The position numbers were made by a program, and so were the translations under genes. Positions 44,554 to 53,984 of a stretch of DNA of 64,000 bases are shown here, in pieces (position 1 is the stretch's first letter; each line of letters starts with the position of its first letter). The notes under the pieces are model-generated. The model was not told the DNA's origin. It was given only the letters and a program-made list of their open reading frames with translations, and made no database searches. Origin of the DNA: Anastrepha obliqua (lineage: Eukaryota; Arthropoda; Insecta; Diptera; Tephritidae); the NCBI RefSeq assembly GCF_027943255.1, contig NC_072895.1, positions 72,108,001-72,172,000 on the forward strand, given 5' to 3'.

Positions 44554-45131
44554 TGGACTGAAAAGTTCCCGGCCCAACAAAGGAAATACTTTTTGTTTGT
44601 TAAAATTAGCTTTATTCATGAACGTAATTTCCATTAAGTACAACGCAATCATTCCAGCGCCGCTCTTTTGATCATGCCATATAAAGCCAACATGTTTTTT
44701 TTATATTTGATAATGTCAGCTGACCCAGCTTTTGAATTTTTTTGATGTTTTCTGCTGTTACCGTCTCATTTGGACGTCAACTACATTGTGCATCATCCAT
44801 CGGTGTCTCTACGACCATGTTTGAAGTCAGCTTTGGTTGTTTCCGATGTAGCGGAGTCCATAACACTTTTCAAGCCATTGCTTCGCTTGAACGGTATGGT
44901 ATTTTTTCCCATAAAGAAGTAGTGTAAAATTAAAATACGAAATTCTTTTTGATCTATTGTTTTGAAAATAACAAAAGGAGTGTCATTCTTAGCACAACAA
45001 CTCACGAACTAATGAATAGAATATCATAAAAGTTTAACAGCTGTCTGTTTAAGGTTAGTACTAACTGAAACAGAGGTAAATGCAATAAAACTAGTGCCAT
45101 CTATGTGTTAGGCCCGGTACTTTTCAGGCTG
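44554..45131 (-). mobile_element. internally deleted mariner, about 580 bp
   Basis: The ends GGACTGAAAAGTTCCCGGCC and, reversed, GCCTGAAAAGTACCGGGCC are TIRs. Inside, on the minus strand, an N-terminal transposase part reads DQKEFRILILHYFFMGKNT, then SATSETTKADFKHGRRDT. It is followed after a deletion by the C-terminal RWNDCVVLNGNYVHE. The catalytic core is lost. The N-terminal wording is typical of irritans-type mariners (KEFRVLIKHYFLMGKNT). Confidence 0.8.
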
Positions 45132-45179
45132 TGTGTTATATATTATAAAAATACTATTAATTAAAAACAGAAATATGAA

Positions 45180-45449
45180 TATAATTGACGCTTACACCCT
45201 TTACTGGGGGTTTGTTGAATCCTCCTATTTGTGGTGAGGGTTTGATGTTCTTCCACAAATCGAGGAGCTTGCGGTTTTCAGCCGACTCCGAATGGCAGAT
45301 GGTTTTTATCAGGAGCTTTTTCATGATAAATAAAATCAAATACACTTGGAGGTGTACAATTGCCTGCCAAGGGGCGAGCGTTATTTCATGTCCGCCGATT
45401 CGGCACGGTTGGTAGTCGCGCACTAACTCATTCAGCTACGGCAGGCGCC
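45180..45449 (-). mobile_element. SINE, diverged subfamily, inverted
   Basis: Reverse complement runs from the head GCGCCTGCCGTAGCTGAATG through GGCAGGCAATTGTACACC, GAAAAAGCTCCTGA and CTGCCATTCGGAGTCGGC to AAAGGGTGTAAGCGTCAATT. The region between the head and the body (the GGTTCGAATCT box B) is altered. The copy is older than those at 21.0 and 45.7 kb. Confidence 0.8.
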
Positions 45450-45683
45450 ATTATTGTCCATTTTCAGTGTAATTTTATACACAAACAAAACCTCAGACAC
45501 TAGCTAGTATGGCAAATAATATGTTTTATATAAAATGTCATATAAATGAATTGCTGACCACTAGAGAAACAATTTTGTTAACCCTCAAATATGTATAATA
45601 TATTATTTTCCAATCGTTTTAAAAAATTGCGTAATATTAATTTCTGGCCAAAATTTAGGAATCCGAAATATATTTTTTTTGGA

Positions 45684-45997
45684 GGCCGCCGTAGCCGAAT
45701 GGGTTGGTGCGTGACTACCATTCGCAATTCACAGAGAGAACGTTGGTTCGAATCTCGGTGAAACACCAAAATTAAGAAAAACATTTTTATAGCGGTCGCC
45801 CCTCGGCAGGCAATGGCAAACCTCCGAGTATATTTCTGCCATGAAAAAGCTCCTCATAAAAAAAAAAATATCTGCCGTTCGGAGTCGGCTTAAAACTGTA
45901 GGTCCCTCCATTTGTGGAACAACATCAAGACGCACACCACAAATAGGAGGAGGAGCTCGGCCAAACACCCAAAAAGAGTGTTCGCGCCTATTATATA
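45684..45997 (+). mobile_element. SINE, near consensus, tail split by LTR element
   Basis: GGCCGCCGTAGCCGAATGG and GGTTCGAATCT match the 21.0 kb copy almost fully through to TTCGCGCC. The TATATA tail is interrupted by the LTR retrotransposon at 45998-53713, and the remaining TATATATATA of the tail is at 53714-53723. Box A and box B are intact. Confidence 0.9.
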
Positions 45998-46349
45998 AGT
46001 TAATTTACCCGGTCACGGTTGTTTTAAAAAAAACAATTTTTATCCGGTGAACGGTCTTTATTCGTTGAAACTAAATTTACAACTGACTTAAAATTATTCT
46101 TAATTCTAATACTAAAGCTAAGCCCGTGTGCCAGCAACGTGACCCATTCTTTGCTGAATAGGCGTTTCCCACGGAAACGCCAATCGCTGCTCTGGTATCT
46201 CTTCAAAACCGTTGCGCGTGTGGAGTGTTGGGTTACCGTCATATTTTGGTTCAGGTGTGTGAACTGTTGCGTTAGCTAAAACGTTGCGCATGTGGGGTGT
46301 TGGGTTACCGCCATATTTTGGTTGAGGAATGTGAGGTGTTGCGTTAGCT
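45998..46349 (-). repeat. 3' LTR (352 bp)
   Basis: Same sequence as 53362-53713. It contains two related 72-bp units (GTGTTGGGTTACCG(C/T)CATATTTTGG core) that are read as env tail codons. The env ORF stops inside it at 46118-46120. Confidence 0.95.
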
Positions 46350-47474
46350 CCTCCCTCCTCAAGTGCGGACGTCCCTGTTCGCATCTCCGTAGATTCAGGA
46401 GTACCAAGGGCGTTTGGTTTATTACAATTCCTTTGAAAGTCCTTCGGCTTTCTTTTTCCAAAAATTTTAAGTGCAAGTAGTATGACAGCTATTATTATGG
46501 ATATTGTGAGTGCTGTGTTGGAGGTTAAACCCACTTTATTGATTTTGTTGATCGTCTCCAGCTTTTTCAAGTTTTGTATTTGGAGACCTTTCATCATCTG
46601 CAAGGATAATATTTCTTCGAATGGCGTCTTCGGGTTTCGTTTTTGTAGGACAGGTAGAAGAGGTTGTAAATTACTAATTTCATGTACGTAGAAATTTTTG
46701 TTTTGCACGTTGATAGTGGAGTTGTGGTGTTGGATTATAAATGTTCCATTCAGTTCTATTGATTTGCCATCTATTTCGATTAAACCATTATAATTGTTCA
46801 AAAATAGTATTCCGCTTTGTACTTCTTCTAGGTTGCTAATGTGGTCAGCGTTGATAAGCGTGCAATTTGGGCGTCTACTATTTATAAGATTACTAATACA
46901 GCTATTATTATTTATTTCTATAAAATCTTTTTCATTACAAATTGTTATTTTATTATATGCTCTACATTCATTTTTTAGTCCGTATATTTTCGTTTTACAT
47001 TTTAATATTTTTTCATAATCAATTTTATTAATTTTATTTTCCTTTTTTACTCCTTTAAGTATTATCTTTTCACAAGTTTCTTTATTAGTAGTAGGTAAGC
47101 TTAGAATATAAATTATAGAAGTGCCATTTGAGGCTATTCTAATATCGGTAAATTCTAGTTCTTCTTCGATATTAATGTAAGGTATTTCTTCTTTTCCAAT
47201 AATTTTTTCAATTGTGCTTATTTCTAGATTCGACAATATAAATGAATTAACAATATTTGATTTTGCTTACATTGGGCATTCAGGCGTATTCAATATTAAT
47301 AAGCTCTTCCTTAATTAATTGTAATTTATATTTAATTTTAAGACCTAGTTCTAATTTTACATTTTCATTATTTTTTAAGTTTTTAAGTATTTCATTTGTG
47401 TTATTACTTGCTTCATTTATTTTATCTAAAAATTTTTTGTTTATTATTACTTGTCTATCGTTATTTTCTAGCAA
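46118..47474 (-). pseudogene. env: Env remnant of errantivirus-like element, 5' part missing and frame broken
   Basis: Two minus-strand frames carry the env C-terminal half. 47474-47280 holds a coiled Asn/Lys-rich stretch (KINEASNNTNEILKNLKNN). 47260-46118 holds LEISTIEKIIGKE, a membrane segment (ALTISIIIAVILLAL) and a basic tail. A frameshift or stop near 47270 separates them. Upstream, 47475-48034 lacks a signal peptide, the surface subunit and a cleavage site; it is AT-rich with tandem repeats. The tail reads through the polypurine tract into the LTR, with a doubled NATPHIPQPKYGGNPTPH-type unit. Gypsy-type env is normally a fusogen from spliced RNA; this one cannot make a complete protein. 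A Lys-rich frame at 47893-48108 overlaps the pol end and is unassigned. Confidence 0.8.
46350..46360 (-). other. polypurine tract inside env frame
   Basis: GAGGAGGGAGG lies directly before the 3' LTR. It is also coding: it encodes EEGG of the env tail. Confidence 0.75.
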
Positions 47475-47552
47475 ATTTCCAATATTTTTTTAATAAAAAG
47501 GTTATAATTATGGACCTATAGTTATTTATCTAATTTTTAAATTTCTATCGTT

Positions 47553-47732
47553 GGCCTATGGCATTTATAACGATTTTTCTTATTATCTAATGATCGAACG
47601 CCTATGGCATTTTACTCGATTTTCCCTATTATCTAATGATCGAACGCCTATGGCATTTTACTCGATTTTCCCTATTATCTAATGATCGAACGCCTATGGC
47701 ATTTTACTCGATTTTCCCTATTATCTAATGAT
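47553..47732 (-). repeat. tandem repeat, four units of 46 bp
   Basis: Units start at 47553, 47599, 47645 and 47691. On the plus strand they read CGCCTATGGCATTTTACTCG and then ATTTTCCCTATTATC. Units 2-4 are nearly identical; unit 1 is diverged. They sit where the 5' part of env should be. Confidence 0.95.
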
Positions 47733-48034
47733 TACATTAATTATTTTCAAATTAAATTTAATCATATTAAAATTCCTTTGATTTTAATTGTATCAAAATT
47801 AATTCAATTTAATAGAACTAAATTTGGTTTAATTTCTTGAAATTAATTTAATTCGATGGATGCGAATTTAAATTAATATGAAGAAATTCAGTTTAATTTT
47901 CAATAATTAAAATATTTTTTTTTCTTTGTCCTTTTCTTTTTCTTTTTCCTTTTTTGTGTTTTTTTTTTTTTTTTTTGGTGATTTTCCTTCTTGTTATGAG
48001 GCCTGGTGAACCAAGTACGCTTTGGGTGGTAAGG

Positions 48035-51000
48035 TTAACTTCTGATATTACTTTTGTGAACAGTTCGGCCTGATTGGGTTTTGACTGTAGTCCTATTTTT
48101 TTCTGCAACTATTTCTTTCTTGTATCTTGATGATAGTTTGGAGCCTAATCTTTTATTTATTTTGACAAATATCTCTTCACCTACGGAGTAATCTTTCGTT
48201 TTTTTCCTGTTTTTATTGTGATAGTCAAGGTCCTTTATTTGCTTCTTTGTAAGTAATTCTATATTTTGTTGTCTATGTCTTTCTAACTCTTGGGGGTCTG
48301 TGGTAACTCTGGTGCCGAAAAATGTTTCTAAGGGTTTTTTCTTGGTGGTTGAATGAATTGTCGAGTTGTATTCTTTAACAGATTTAAAAAGTAGTTCTTC
48401 GAAAGTCAGACTATTGTTGTCGGATTTTAAGCATCTCATAATTTCAGAGAGAGTAGAGTGAAATCTCTCTACTTGTCCGTTTGTCGTGCTAGCGTAAGGC
48501 GGTGTAACATATACTTCGATGTTCATTTGATCCTTCAATAGTGATGAAATTGAGGCAGAGTTCAGTGATTTCTCATTGTCGATTACAACAAGTTTGGGAA
48601 TTCCAAATGCAATCATTAGTTCACGTATTGGATCTTTTATGTGCTCTACTGCTCGGGATGGGATTATTTTTACTTGTGCGTATTTGGAGTATTTGTCAAC
48701 AGAAGTGAGAATGAACCTTTTTTCTGTGGAGTAAATGTCTATATGGACGATTTCTCCAGGGTTTTGTGGAATCGGGGTGGCTTGGATTTCTGGCTTTGGG
48801 GGGTGTCTATCGTATTTTTGCTGAAGGCAAGTTGAGCACTGTTTGACCTTTTTCTCTATTTTGGAGTTCATGCTAGGGAAATAGTATTTTTTTAGAATTT
48901 GAATTTTATTCTCACGGCTATTTCGATGGGCACGTTGGTGCTCTGTTAGTATTATTTCTTCTTGTTCGGTTTCGTTTGTGATATCCTGTAATAAAGTTTG
49001 TGTAAAACGGATTTTAATGTTTCTGAAATGTAGTGGATACATTTCTTGAATTTTACCCATAATGTTTTCTGTTGTGTAGAGTCCGTTAACAAGAGCTGGG
49101 TCTAAACGTTGTTTAAAAATGTCTATTAAGTCCTGGGTGGAATAGTGTGTTTTGGTTATAGTATGTCTGTGAAAACTGGGGAAAGGCAGTTCAAAAGTGT
49201 AGTTGTTTTCATTTCCGACTAGTAAAAATAACTGATTCTTAAATGCGTTTATTGGGGCTTCTGTAGCAGGTATGAGGATATGAGCAGAGCTTTCGTCACT
49301 ATGGTCGGTTGTCGTGAGGGTATTTACCTCGGATTTAGGTGGTCTTGAAAGAGCGTCTGCCACGACATTAGTTTTACCAGGTTTATAGTAGATTTCATAA
49401 TTATACTCTTCTAAAATGCATTTCGATCTTTTCATTTTTGCGTTATGATTTTTATTGCTTAAAGCAAACGTAAGGGGTTGGTGGTCGGTGTAAATTATTA
49501 CTTTGGCTGAACCGTAGAGATAATTCCGTAGCGTGTTCAATGCCCAAATTATCGCCAACATTTCCTTCTCATTGGCGGCGTAATTCTCTTCTGTCTTTGA
49601 TAAGGATCTAGATATGAATGTAATAGGTTTACCTGATTGTTCTAAAACAGCACCTAACGCATAGTTTGATGCGTCGGTTGTCAGATGGAAATCTTTTTTG
49701 AAATCTGGGTATGTGAGTATAACTTCCTCAGATATTAATGAAGTTTTAATTTGGTGGAAAGCTTGCTTGGCATTATTATTCAGCGTGATTAACTTTTTAC
49801 TGGAGTTAGTTTTTGAAGCTCGTCCGTCTTCTCCTCTAAGGAGTGAAGTCAGTGGTCTTGCTAGTTTAGCGTAGTCTCGTATAAATCGTCGGTAGTAACC
49901 TGATAATCCAAGAAATGATCTCAGATCTTTCAACGTCCTGGGATAAGGGAAATCCTGGATGGCTTTTACTTTGTTAGGATTTGTCTTAATACCATTTCGT
50001 GATATTACTACACCTAGAAACTCTACTTCGTCCTTAAAAAATTCACACTTATCCAACTGTACTTTCATTCGAGCGTTTTCGAGTGTTCGGAAAATGGTTT
50101 CTAAGTTCTCTAAGTGGCTACGTTCGTCCTTACCAAGTACTATTATGTCGTCTATATAGACATAACAGATTTTTCCAATGTGATGCCTAAGTATGTCATC
50201 AAGGGCACGCTGGAAAATGGCTGGTGCATTTTTCAAGCCGAATGGGAGTCTTGTAAATTCATACTTCCCATTATTGACTGAAAAAGCTGTCTTTTCCATG
50301 TCAGATTCCTTCAAAGGAATTTGGTGGAAGCCGCTTTTCAGGTCGAGAACAGAGAAAAATTGGCTACTTCCTAGTTGCGAGATTATTTCATTTATTTCAG
50401 GTATAGGGTATTTGTCCGCTACTGTCACTGCGTTCAATTTTCGGTAATCGATAACAAGTCTATATTTTTTCTGTCCGGAGGCGTCTAGTTTTTTGGGTAC
50501 TACCCAAATAGGTGAGTTGTATGCAGATCTTGATCGTCTAATGATTCCATCTCTTAGTAAGGTTTCAATCTCTTGGGTTACAAAGTCTCTCATAGCTAAA
50601 GGATAGGGATAATATTTGGAATAAATTGGGCTGTCCGAAAGAGTCTTAATTTCCCCAACTACCGTGGTGGTATAGGTAAGCTTTGCATTGGGTTCCGAAA
50701 ATAATTTGGAATATTTTCTTGTTAAATAATTTATGTCATTTTTCTGCTGCAATGTCATGTGTTCAGTCCTAATATCAATTTTATTAACGTCCGCTGAGAA
50801 TTTTTGTTTAATTTTAATAACTGTATTGTTACCAATTTTTAGTGTATTATCGTGGATATTTATAATAGCAGACAAGTCTCTTAGACTATCGTTACCAAGA
50901 ATTCCGTGGAAAGAATTTAATGTTGGGAGTAGGAAGAATTTTAAATTTGTATCATTCTTCCCGAAAAGATTTACCAAGGTGTGATGGGTGATTTCTATTT

Positions 51001-51163
51001 TTCCGGCTATGGAGTTTGCGAAGAAAGGTTGTTCATTAAGAAGAGGCTTTAAAACAAGATTTGGCTGAATATAATTCTTACTAGAACCAGTATCTAGTAA
51101 TATCTTAATGATTTTTCCGTTCTTCGTCCGACACTCTATGTACGGTAACGAAGAACACGTCAT
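48035..51163 (-). CDS. pol: Pol polyprotein: protease, RT, RNase H, integrase (1042 aa)
   Basis: Aspartic protease LLDTGSSKNY is near residues 22-31. The reverse transcriptase has YRLVIDYRKLN, LPFGLKNAPAIFQ and the catalytic YIDD at about 335. RNase H has LTTDASNYALGAVL near 494 and YTDHQPLTFAL. The integrase has an HHCC finger ending CSTCLQQKYD near 773, then HIDIYSTEKRF (first Asp near 807), VVIDNEKSLNS (second, near 864) and NGQVERFHSTLSE (Glu near 894). No stops or frameshifts are seen. It is probably made as a Gag-Pol fusion by -1 slippage at 51166-51172. It copies RNA to DNA and inserts it at TATA targets. The domain order PR-RT-RH-IN is Ty3/gypsy type. Confidence 0.95.
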   Translation of the reverse strand: MTCSSLPYIECRTKNGKIIKILLDTGSSKNYIQPNLVLKPLLNEQPFFANSIAGKIEITHHTLVNLFGKNDTNLKFFLLPTLNSFHGILGNDSLRDLSAIINIHDNTLKIGNNTVIKIKQKFSADVNKIDIRTEHMTLQQKNDINYLTRKYSKLFSEPNAKLTYTTTVVGEIKTLSDSPIYSKYYPYPLAMRDFVTQEIETLLRDGIIRRSRSAYNSPIWVVPKKLDASGQKKYRLVIDYRKLNAVTVADKYPIPEINEIISQLGSSQFFSVLDLKSGFHQIPLKESDMEKTAFSVNNGKYEFTRLPFGLKNAPAIFQRALDDILRHHIGKICYVYIDDIIVLGKDERSHLENLETIFRTLENARMKVQLDKCEFFKDEVEFLGVVISRNGIKTNPNKVKAIQDFPYPRTLKDLRSFLGLSGYYRRFIRDYAKLARPLTSLLRGEDGRASKTNSSKKLITLNNNAKQAFHQIKTSLISEEVILTYPDFKKDFHLTTDASNYALGAVLEQSGKPITFISRSLSKTEENYAANEKEMLAIIWALNTLRNYLYGSAKVIIYTDHQPLTFALSNKNHNAKMKRSKCILEEYNYEIYYKPGKTNVVADALSRPPKSEVNTLTTTDHSDESSAHILIPATEAPINAFKNQLFLLVGNENNYTFELPFPSFHRHTITKTHYSTQDLIDIFKQRLDPALVNGLYTTENIMGKIQEMYPLHFRNIKIRFTQTLLQDITNETEQEEIILTEHQRAHRNSRENKIQILKKYYFPSMNSKIEKKVKQCSTCLQQKYDRHPPKPEIQATPIPQNPGEIVHIDIYSTEKRFILTSVDKYSKYAQVKIIPSRAVEHIKDPIRELMIAFGIPKLVVIDNEKSLNSASISSLLKDQMNIEVYVTPPYASTTNGQVERFHSTLSEIMRCLKSDNNSLTFEELLFKSVKEYNSTIHSTTKKKPLETFFGTRVTTDPQELERHRQQNIELLTKKQIKDLDYHNKNRKKTKDYSVGEEIFVKINKRLGSKLSSRYKKEIVAEKNRTTVKTQSGRTVHKSNIRS

Positions 51164-52575
51164 TCTAAAAAATGTATATCCGTAAAGTCAGCTGAGGTTT
51201 CATGTTCCTGAGACAACTGCGGATTATATCCATGATTCAATGCCGTCTCATATTCGTCCATTGTAGGTACACATTCTTGTTCGTATCCTTCCTGTTGGAC
51301 TTCCTGTTGTTGCCGTTCACTTTCAATATGAAAGTTCCTCTGAAACTTGTATGGTATTTGATGAGAAGTGTTGGATGGCCTCTTTTCAGCTGGTTTACTT
51401 GGTCCTGGTCTATTCATGTAATTAATTGCCTTAGATTGCATGGAATGATCAATTTCCATGGGTTCCGGTCTCGGTAATGGTTTTGGAGCTACCGGGCGAG
51501 GAGGTGTGAATGTATTTCTGACCTGAGGGTAAGGTTGAGAAAGCCATGGTTGAGTTGGCGGTTGAAAGGATGTAGGATACTGTTGAGAAGTTCGTTGTGT
51601 ATTCCAACCAAATTGAGCAGGTGAAGTCCTTTGGTAGTACTGTGACATATTTCTGGGTGGTAGAGGTGGAGGGGTTTGTTGTGGGTAATATGGTCGAGGA
51701 ATATGGTAGGATGCTCGCGTATTTAGAAGCATATTCCTTTGTCCATTTAACTTTACAGGTGCTGGAGGTGCCTGTCTATTTGACCTATTATGAGGGGAAA
51801 AGTTTACTTGGTTTTCGAGGAGTTCACATAGATGAAGTGAATGTGGGAGGTCCTTTGGTTCCTTTACCGCTAGAAGCCTTGGCATATCGCCGTTGAGTCC
51901 ATTTATGAAGGCATCTCGAGCTTTTTCTCTATACATGTTCGTTAAGACTCTTATAGCTTCTGGGCTCTCCTCCATGCAAGATATTTTGTTTAATATTAAG
52001 GACAGGTGGGAATAAACTAGTTGATAAAAATCCCGAATCTGTAAACGTCCCTGAACCAAGCTACAAAGTTGGTATTCGAGAGTTTTTAGATCTCGTTTAT
52101 CAGCATAGTGCCAAGTTAAACAAGAGCGAATAGCCGTCCAATTTAATGGAATATTATAAGATTCCAAAACTTCGTCTGCATGACCTACAATTTTGTTCCT
52201 TATTGTCATAAGTATCCCGAAGTATCTCGGAGTCCCCTGATATTGACCATAGTACTCTAAAAGTCTCTCTATACTTTTTTTCCAGGAGCTAAACTCACTT
52301 GGATTTCCTGAAAATTCTCTTATTGTCCTAGCTATTTCTGGGACACGGTCCGAATCTGTGGTTCCTTGTGCAACTACGGGTTCGTCCCTCAAATTAAGGA
52401 ATTCGTAGTTAGGGTTCACTAGATTGTTCACTAGCTTCTGTCCTTCACTTTCAAAAATATTTTTTACTACCCTACGGATTGTCTCTTCTAATCCTGTCAT
52501 TGCACTGCTGCTGGCCGCGGTGCCAGTGTTCAGCACGGAAGGTCGGAGTATCGAAGATATGTTGTCGTCAGGCAT
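51160..52575 (-). CDS. gag: Gag (471 aa)
   Basis: The ATG at 52575-52573 opens MPDDNISSILRPSVL. The central region (IREFSGNPSEFSSWKKSIER, DKRDLKTLEYQLCSLVQGR, FINGLNGDMPRLLAVKEP) fits the retrotransposon gag/capsid fold. The C-terminal third is Pro/Gln-rich (PYYPQQTPPPLPPRN). I see no CCHC zinc knuckle, as in other errantiviruses. It would form cytoplasmic particles packaging the RNA. The ORF ends TGA at 51162-51160, overlapping the first pol ATG, with TTTTTTA just before the stop. The frame is intact. Confidence 0.92.
   Translation of the reverse strand: MPDDNISSILRPSVLNTGTAASSSAMTGLEETIRRVVKNIFESEGQKLVNNLVNPNYEFLNLRDEPVVAQGTTDSDRVPEIARTIREFSGNPSEFSSWKKSIERLLEYYGQYQGTPRYFGILMTIRNKIVGHADEVLESYNIPLNWTAIRSCLTWHYADKRDLKTLEYQLCSLVQGRLQIRDFYQLVYSHLSLILNKISCMEESPEAIRVLTNMYREKARDAFINGLNGDMPRLLAVKEPKDLPHSLHLCELLENQVNFSPHNRSNRQAPPAPVKLNGQRNMLLNTRASYHIPRPYYPQQTPPPLPPRNMSQYYQRTSPAQFGWNTQRTSQQYPTSFQPPTQPWLSQPYPQVRNTFTPPRPVAPKPLPRPEPMEIDHSMQSKAINYMNRPGPSKPAEKRPSNTSHQIPYKFQRNFHIESERQQQEVQQEGYEQECVPTMDEYETALNHGYNPQLSQEHETSADFTDIHFLE
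51166..51172 (-). promoter_or_regulatory. -1 frameshift slippery heptamer TTTTTTA
   Basis: Gag codons read CAT TTT TTA GAA TGA, so T TTT TTA is in the right phase for -1 slippage, and the shifted frame continues directly into pol. This heptamer is the one used by HIV-1. A downstream stimulatory structure was not assessed. Confidence 0.8.
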
Positions 52576-52640
52576 TTTGGATTTTCTTTTAAATTTACAA
52601 AATTTTCCTTTCTAAAATTTTTTTTCACCCTTTTTTTTTG

Positions 52641-53000
52641 TTGCATTAATTTTCTTAAACTTACAAAATTTCTATTAATATGAATTTTCCTTTCTAGATT
52701 TTCTTCTTCACTTTTTATTTAGTTGCATTAATTTTCTTAAACTTACAAAATTTCTATTAATATGAATTTTCTTTTTCTAGATTTTTTTCTTCACTTTTTA
52801 TTTAGTTGTATTATTTTCTTAAACTTACAAAATTTCTATTAATATGAATTTTCTTTTTCTAGATTTTTTCCTTCACTTTTTATTTAGTTGTATTATTTTC
52901 TTAAACTTACAAAATTTCTATTAATATGAATTTTCTTTTTCTAGATTTTTTTCTTCACTTTTTATTTAGTTGTATTATTTTCTTAGATTTTCTATTTTTA
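52641..53000 (-). repeat. leader tandem repeat, 82-83 bp units
   Basis: Units begin at 52641, 52723, 52805, 52888 and (partial) 52970. Each holds TTG(C/T)ATTA.TTTTCTTA, AACTTACAAAATTTC and CTTCACTTTTTATTTAG. They lie between the primer site and gag. The gypsy insulator occupies the same place in its element, but no Su(Hw) site is proven here. Confidence 0.9.
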
Positions 53001-53343
53001 GATTTTTTTTCTAAATAAAATTTCTTTTGATTCTTTAAAGAATTATTTAATAGGTTTTAATTTTATAGATACTTAATATGTGTCCTTACATTAATATGAT
53101 TGGGGCCAGCGACATCTCCTCTTGTATGGGGTCCTGGGTGCGGGCAGAGCGGCTTGGCATCCGTTGCCGTCCTTTTCCTCTGCAGTTCGTCCTGCAGCTA
53201 CTTGGGGGCCTCGTTCTCTACACTCGCGTTTTTTTTTCGGGACCGACAGTTCCGCCGTTAACACTTATATCACACTTATATTATATGTATTTCGTACGAC
53301 ACGTTAACGTTCGCGTTTGTTCTAACGGGATTAGCGCACTATC

Positions 53344-53362
53344 GGTCCCTGCTCGGGCGCCA
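53344..53362 (-). other. primer binding site, tRNA-Lys-like
   Basis: The minus strand reads TGGCGCCCGAGCAGGGACC, sharing its first T with the LTR end. It differs at one position (G for A, possible G-U pair) from the tRNA-Lys(UUU)-type site TGGCGCCCGAACAGGGAC. Confidence 0.75.
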
Positions 53363-53713
53363 GTTAATTTACCCGGTCACGGTTGTTTTAAAAAAAACAA
53401 TTTTTATCCGGTGAACGGTCTTTATTCGTTGAAACTAAATTTACAACTGACTTAAAATTATTCTTAATTCTAATACTAAAGCTAAGCCCGTGTGCCAGCA
53501 ACGTGACCCATTCTTTGCTGAATAGGCGTTTCCCACGGAAACGCCAATCGCTGCTCTGGTATCTCTTCAAAACCGTTGCGCGTGTGGAGTGTTGGGTTAC
53601 CGTCATATTTTGGTTCAGGTGTGTGAACTGTTGCGTTAGCTAAAACGTTGCGCATGTGGGGTGTTGGGTTACCGCCATATTTTGGTTGAGGAATGTGAGG
53701 TGTTGCGTTAGCT
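53362..53713 (-). repeat. 5' LTR (352 bp)
   Basis: Same sequence as 45998-46349, with no difference found by eye. This copy should carry the promoter used for the genomic RNA. It is followed by TATA of the target duplication. Confidence 0.95.
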
Positions 53714-53723
53714 TATATATATA

Positions 53724-53965
53724 GTTGCCCTGATATAGGGGAAAATATTCATTCTACTGGTTTTGAATTTATATGCCATCGAGCTTAAATTCAGATATAT
53801 ACTTTATTTTTGGTTATGAAATTTGAAAAAAAAAAAATTGAACTTATGTCGATGCATATTTTTCTGCTGCATGGGTCCAACAGTTTTTATGAGAACTATC
53901 CATGAGAACTTTCGATGTCGATGGTTTGGCAGCTGAGAATGGTTGACACTGTGTTGACATTTCTG
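53724..53965. other. flank right of the LTR element, nothing recognised
   Basis: No supported feature. Confidence 0.45.
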
Positions 53966-53984
53966 TTCAGTAAAGTTTGGCAAG

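Larger units (their letters stand above)
45998..53713 (-). mobile_element. errantivirus-like Ty3/gypsy LTR retrotransposon, complete (7716 bp)
   Basis: Two 352-bp LTRs, which I read as identical, flank gag, pol and a partial env, all on the minus strand. TATA is duplicated on both sides (45994-45997 and 53714-53717), as in 17.6/297-type errantiviruses. The LTR ends are AGCTAA...TTAACT. A tRNA-Lys-like primer site lies inside the right LTR and a purine tract inside the left LTR. Tandem repeats occupy the leader and the gag/pol-to-env gap. Gag and pol look intact. Identical LTRs suggest a recent insertion. Env is incomplete, so this copy would act at most as an intracellular retrotransposon. 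Confidence 0.95.

Noticed and set aside
46024..46242. Identical 72-codon frames in both LTRs
   Set aside because: They are antisense or shifted readings of the LTR repeat, not separate genes.
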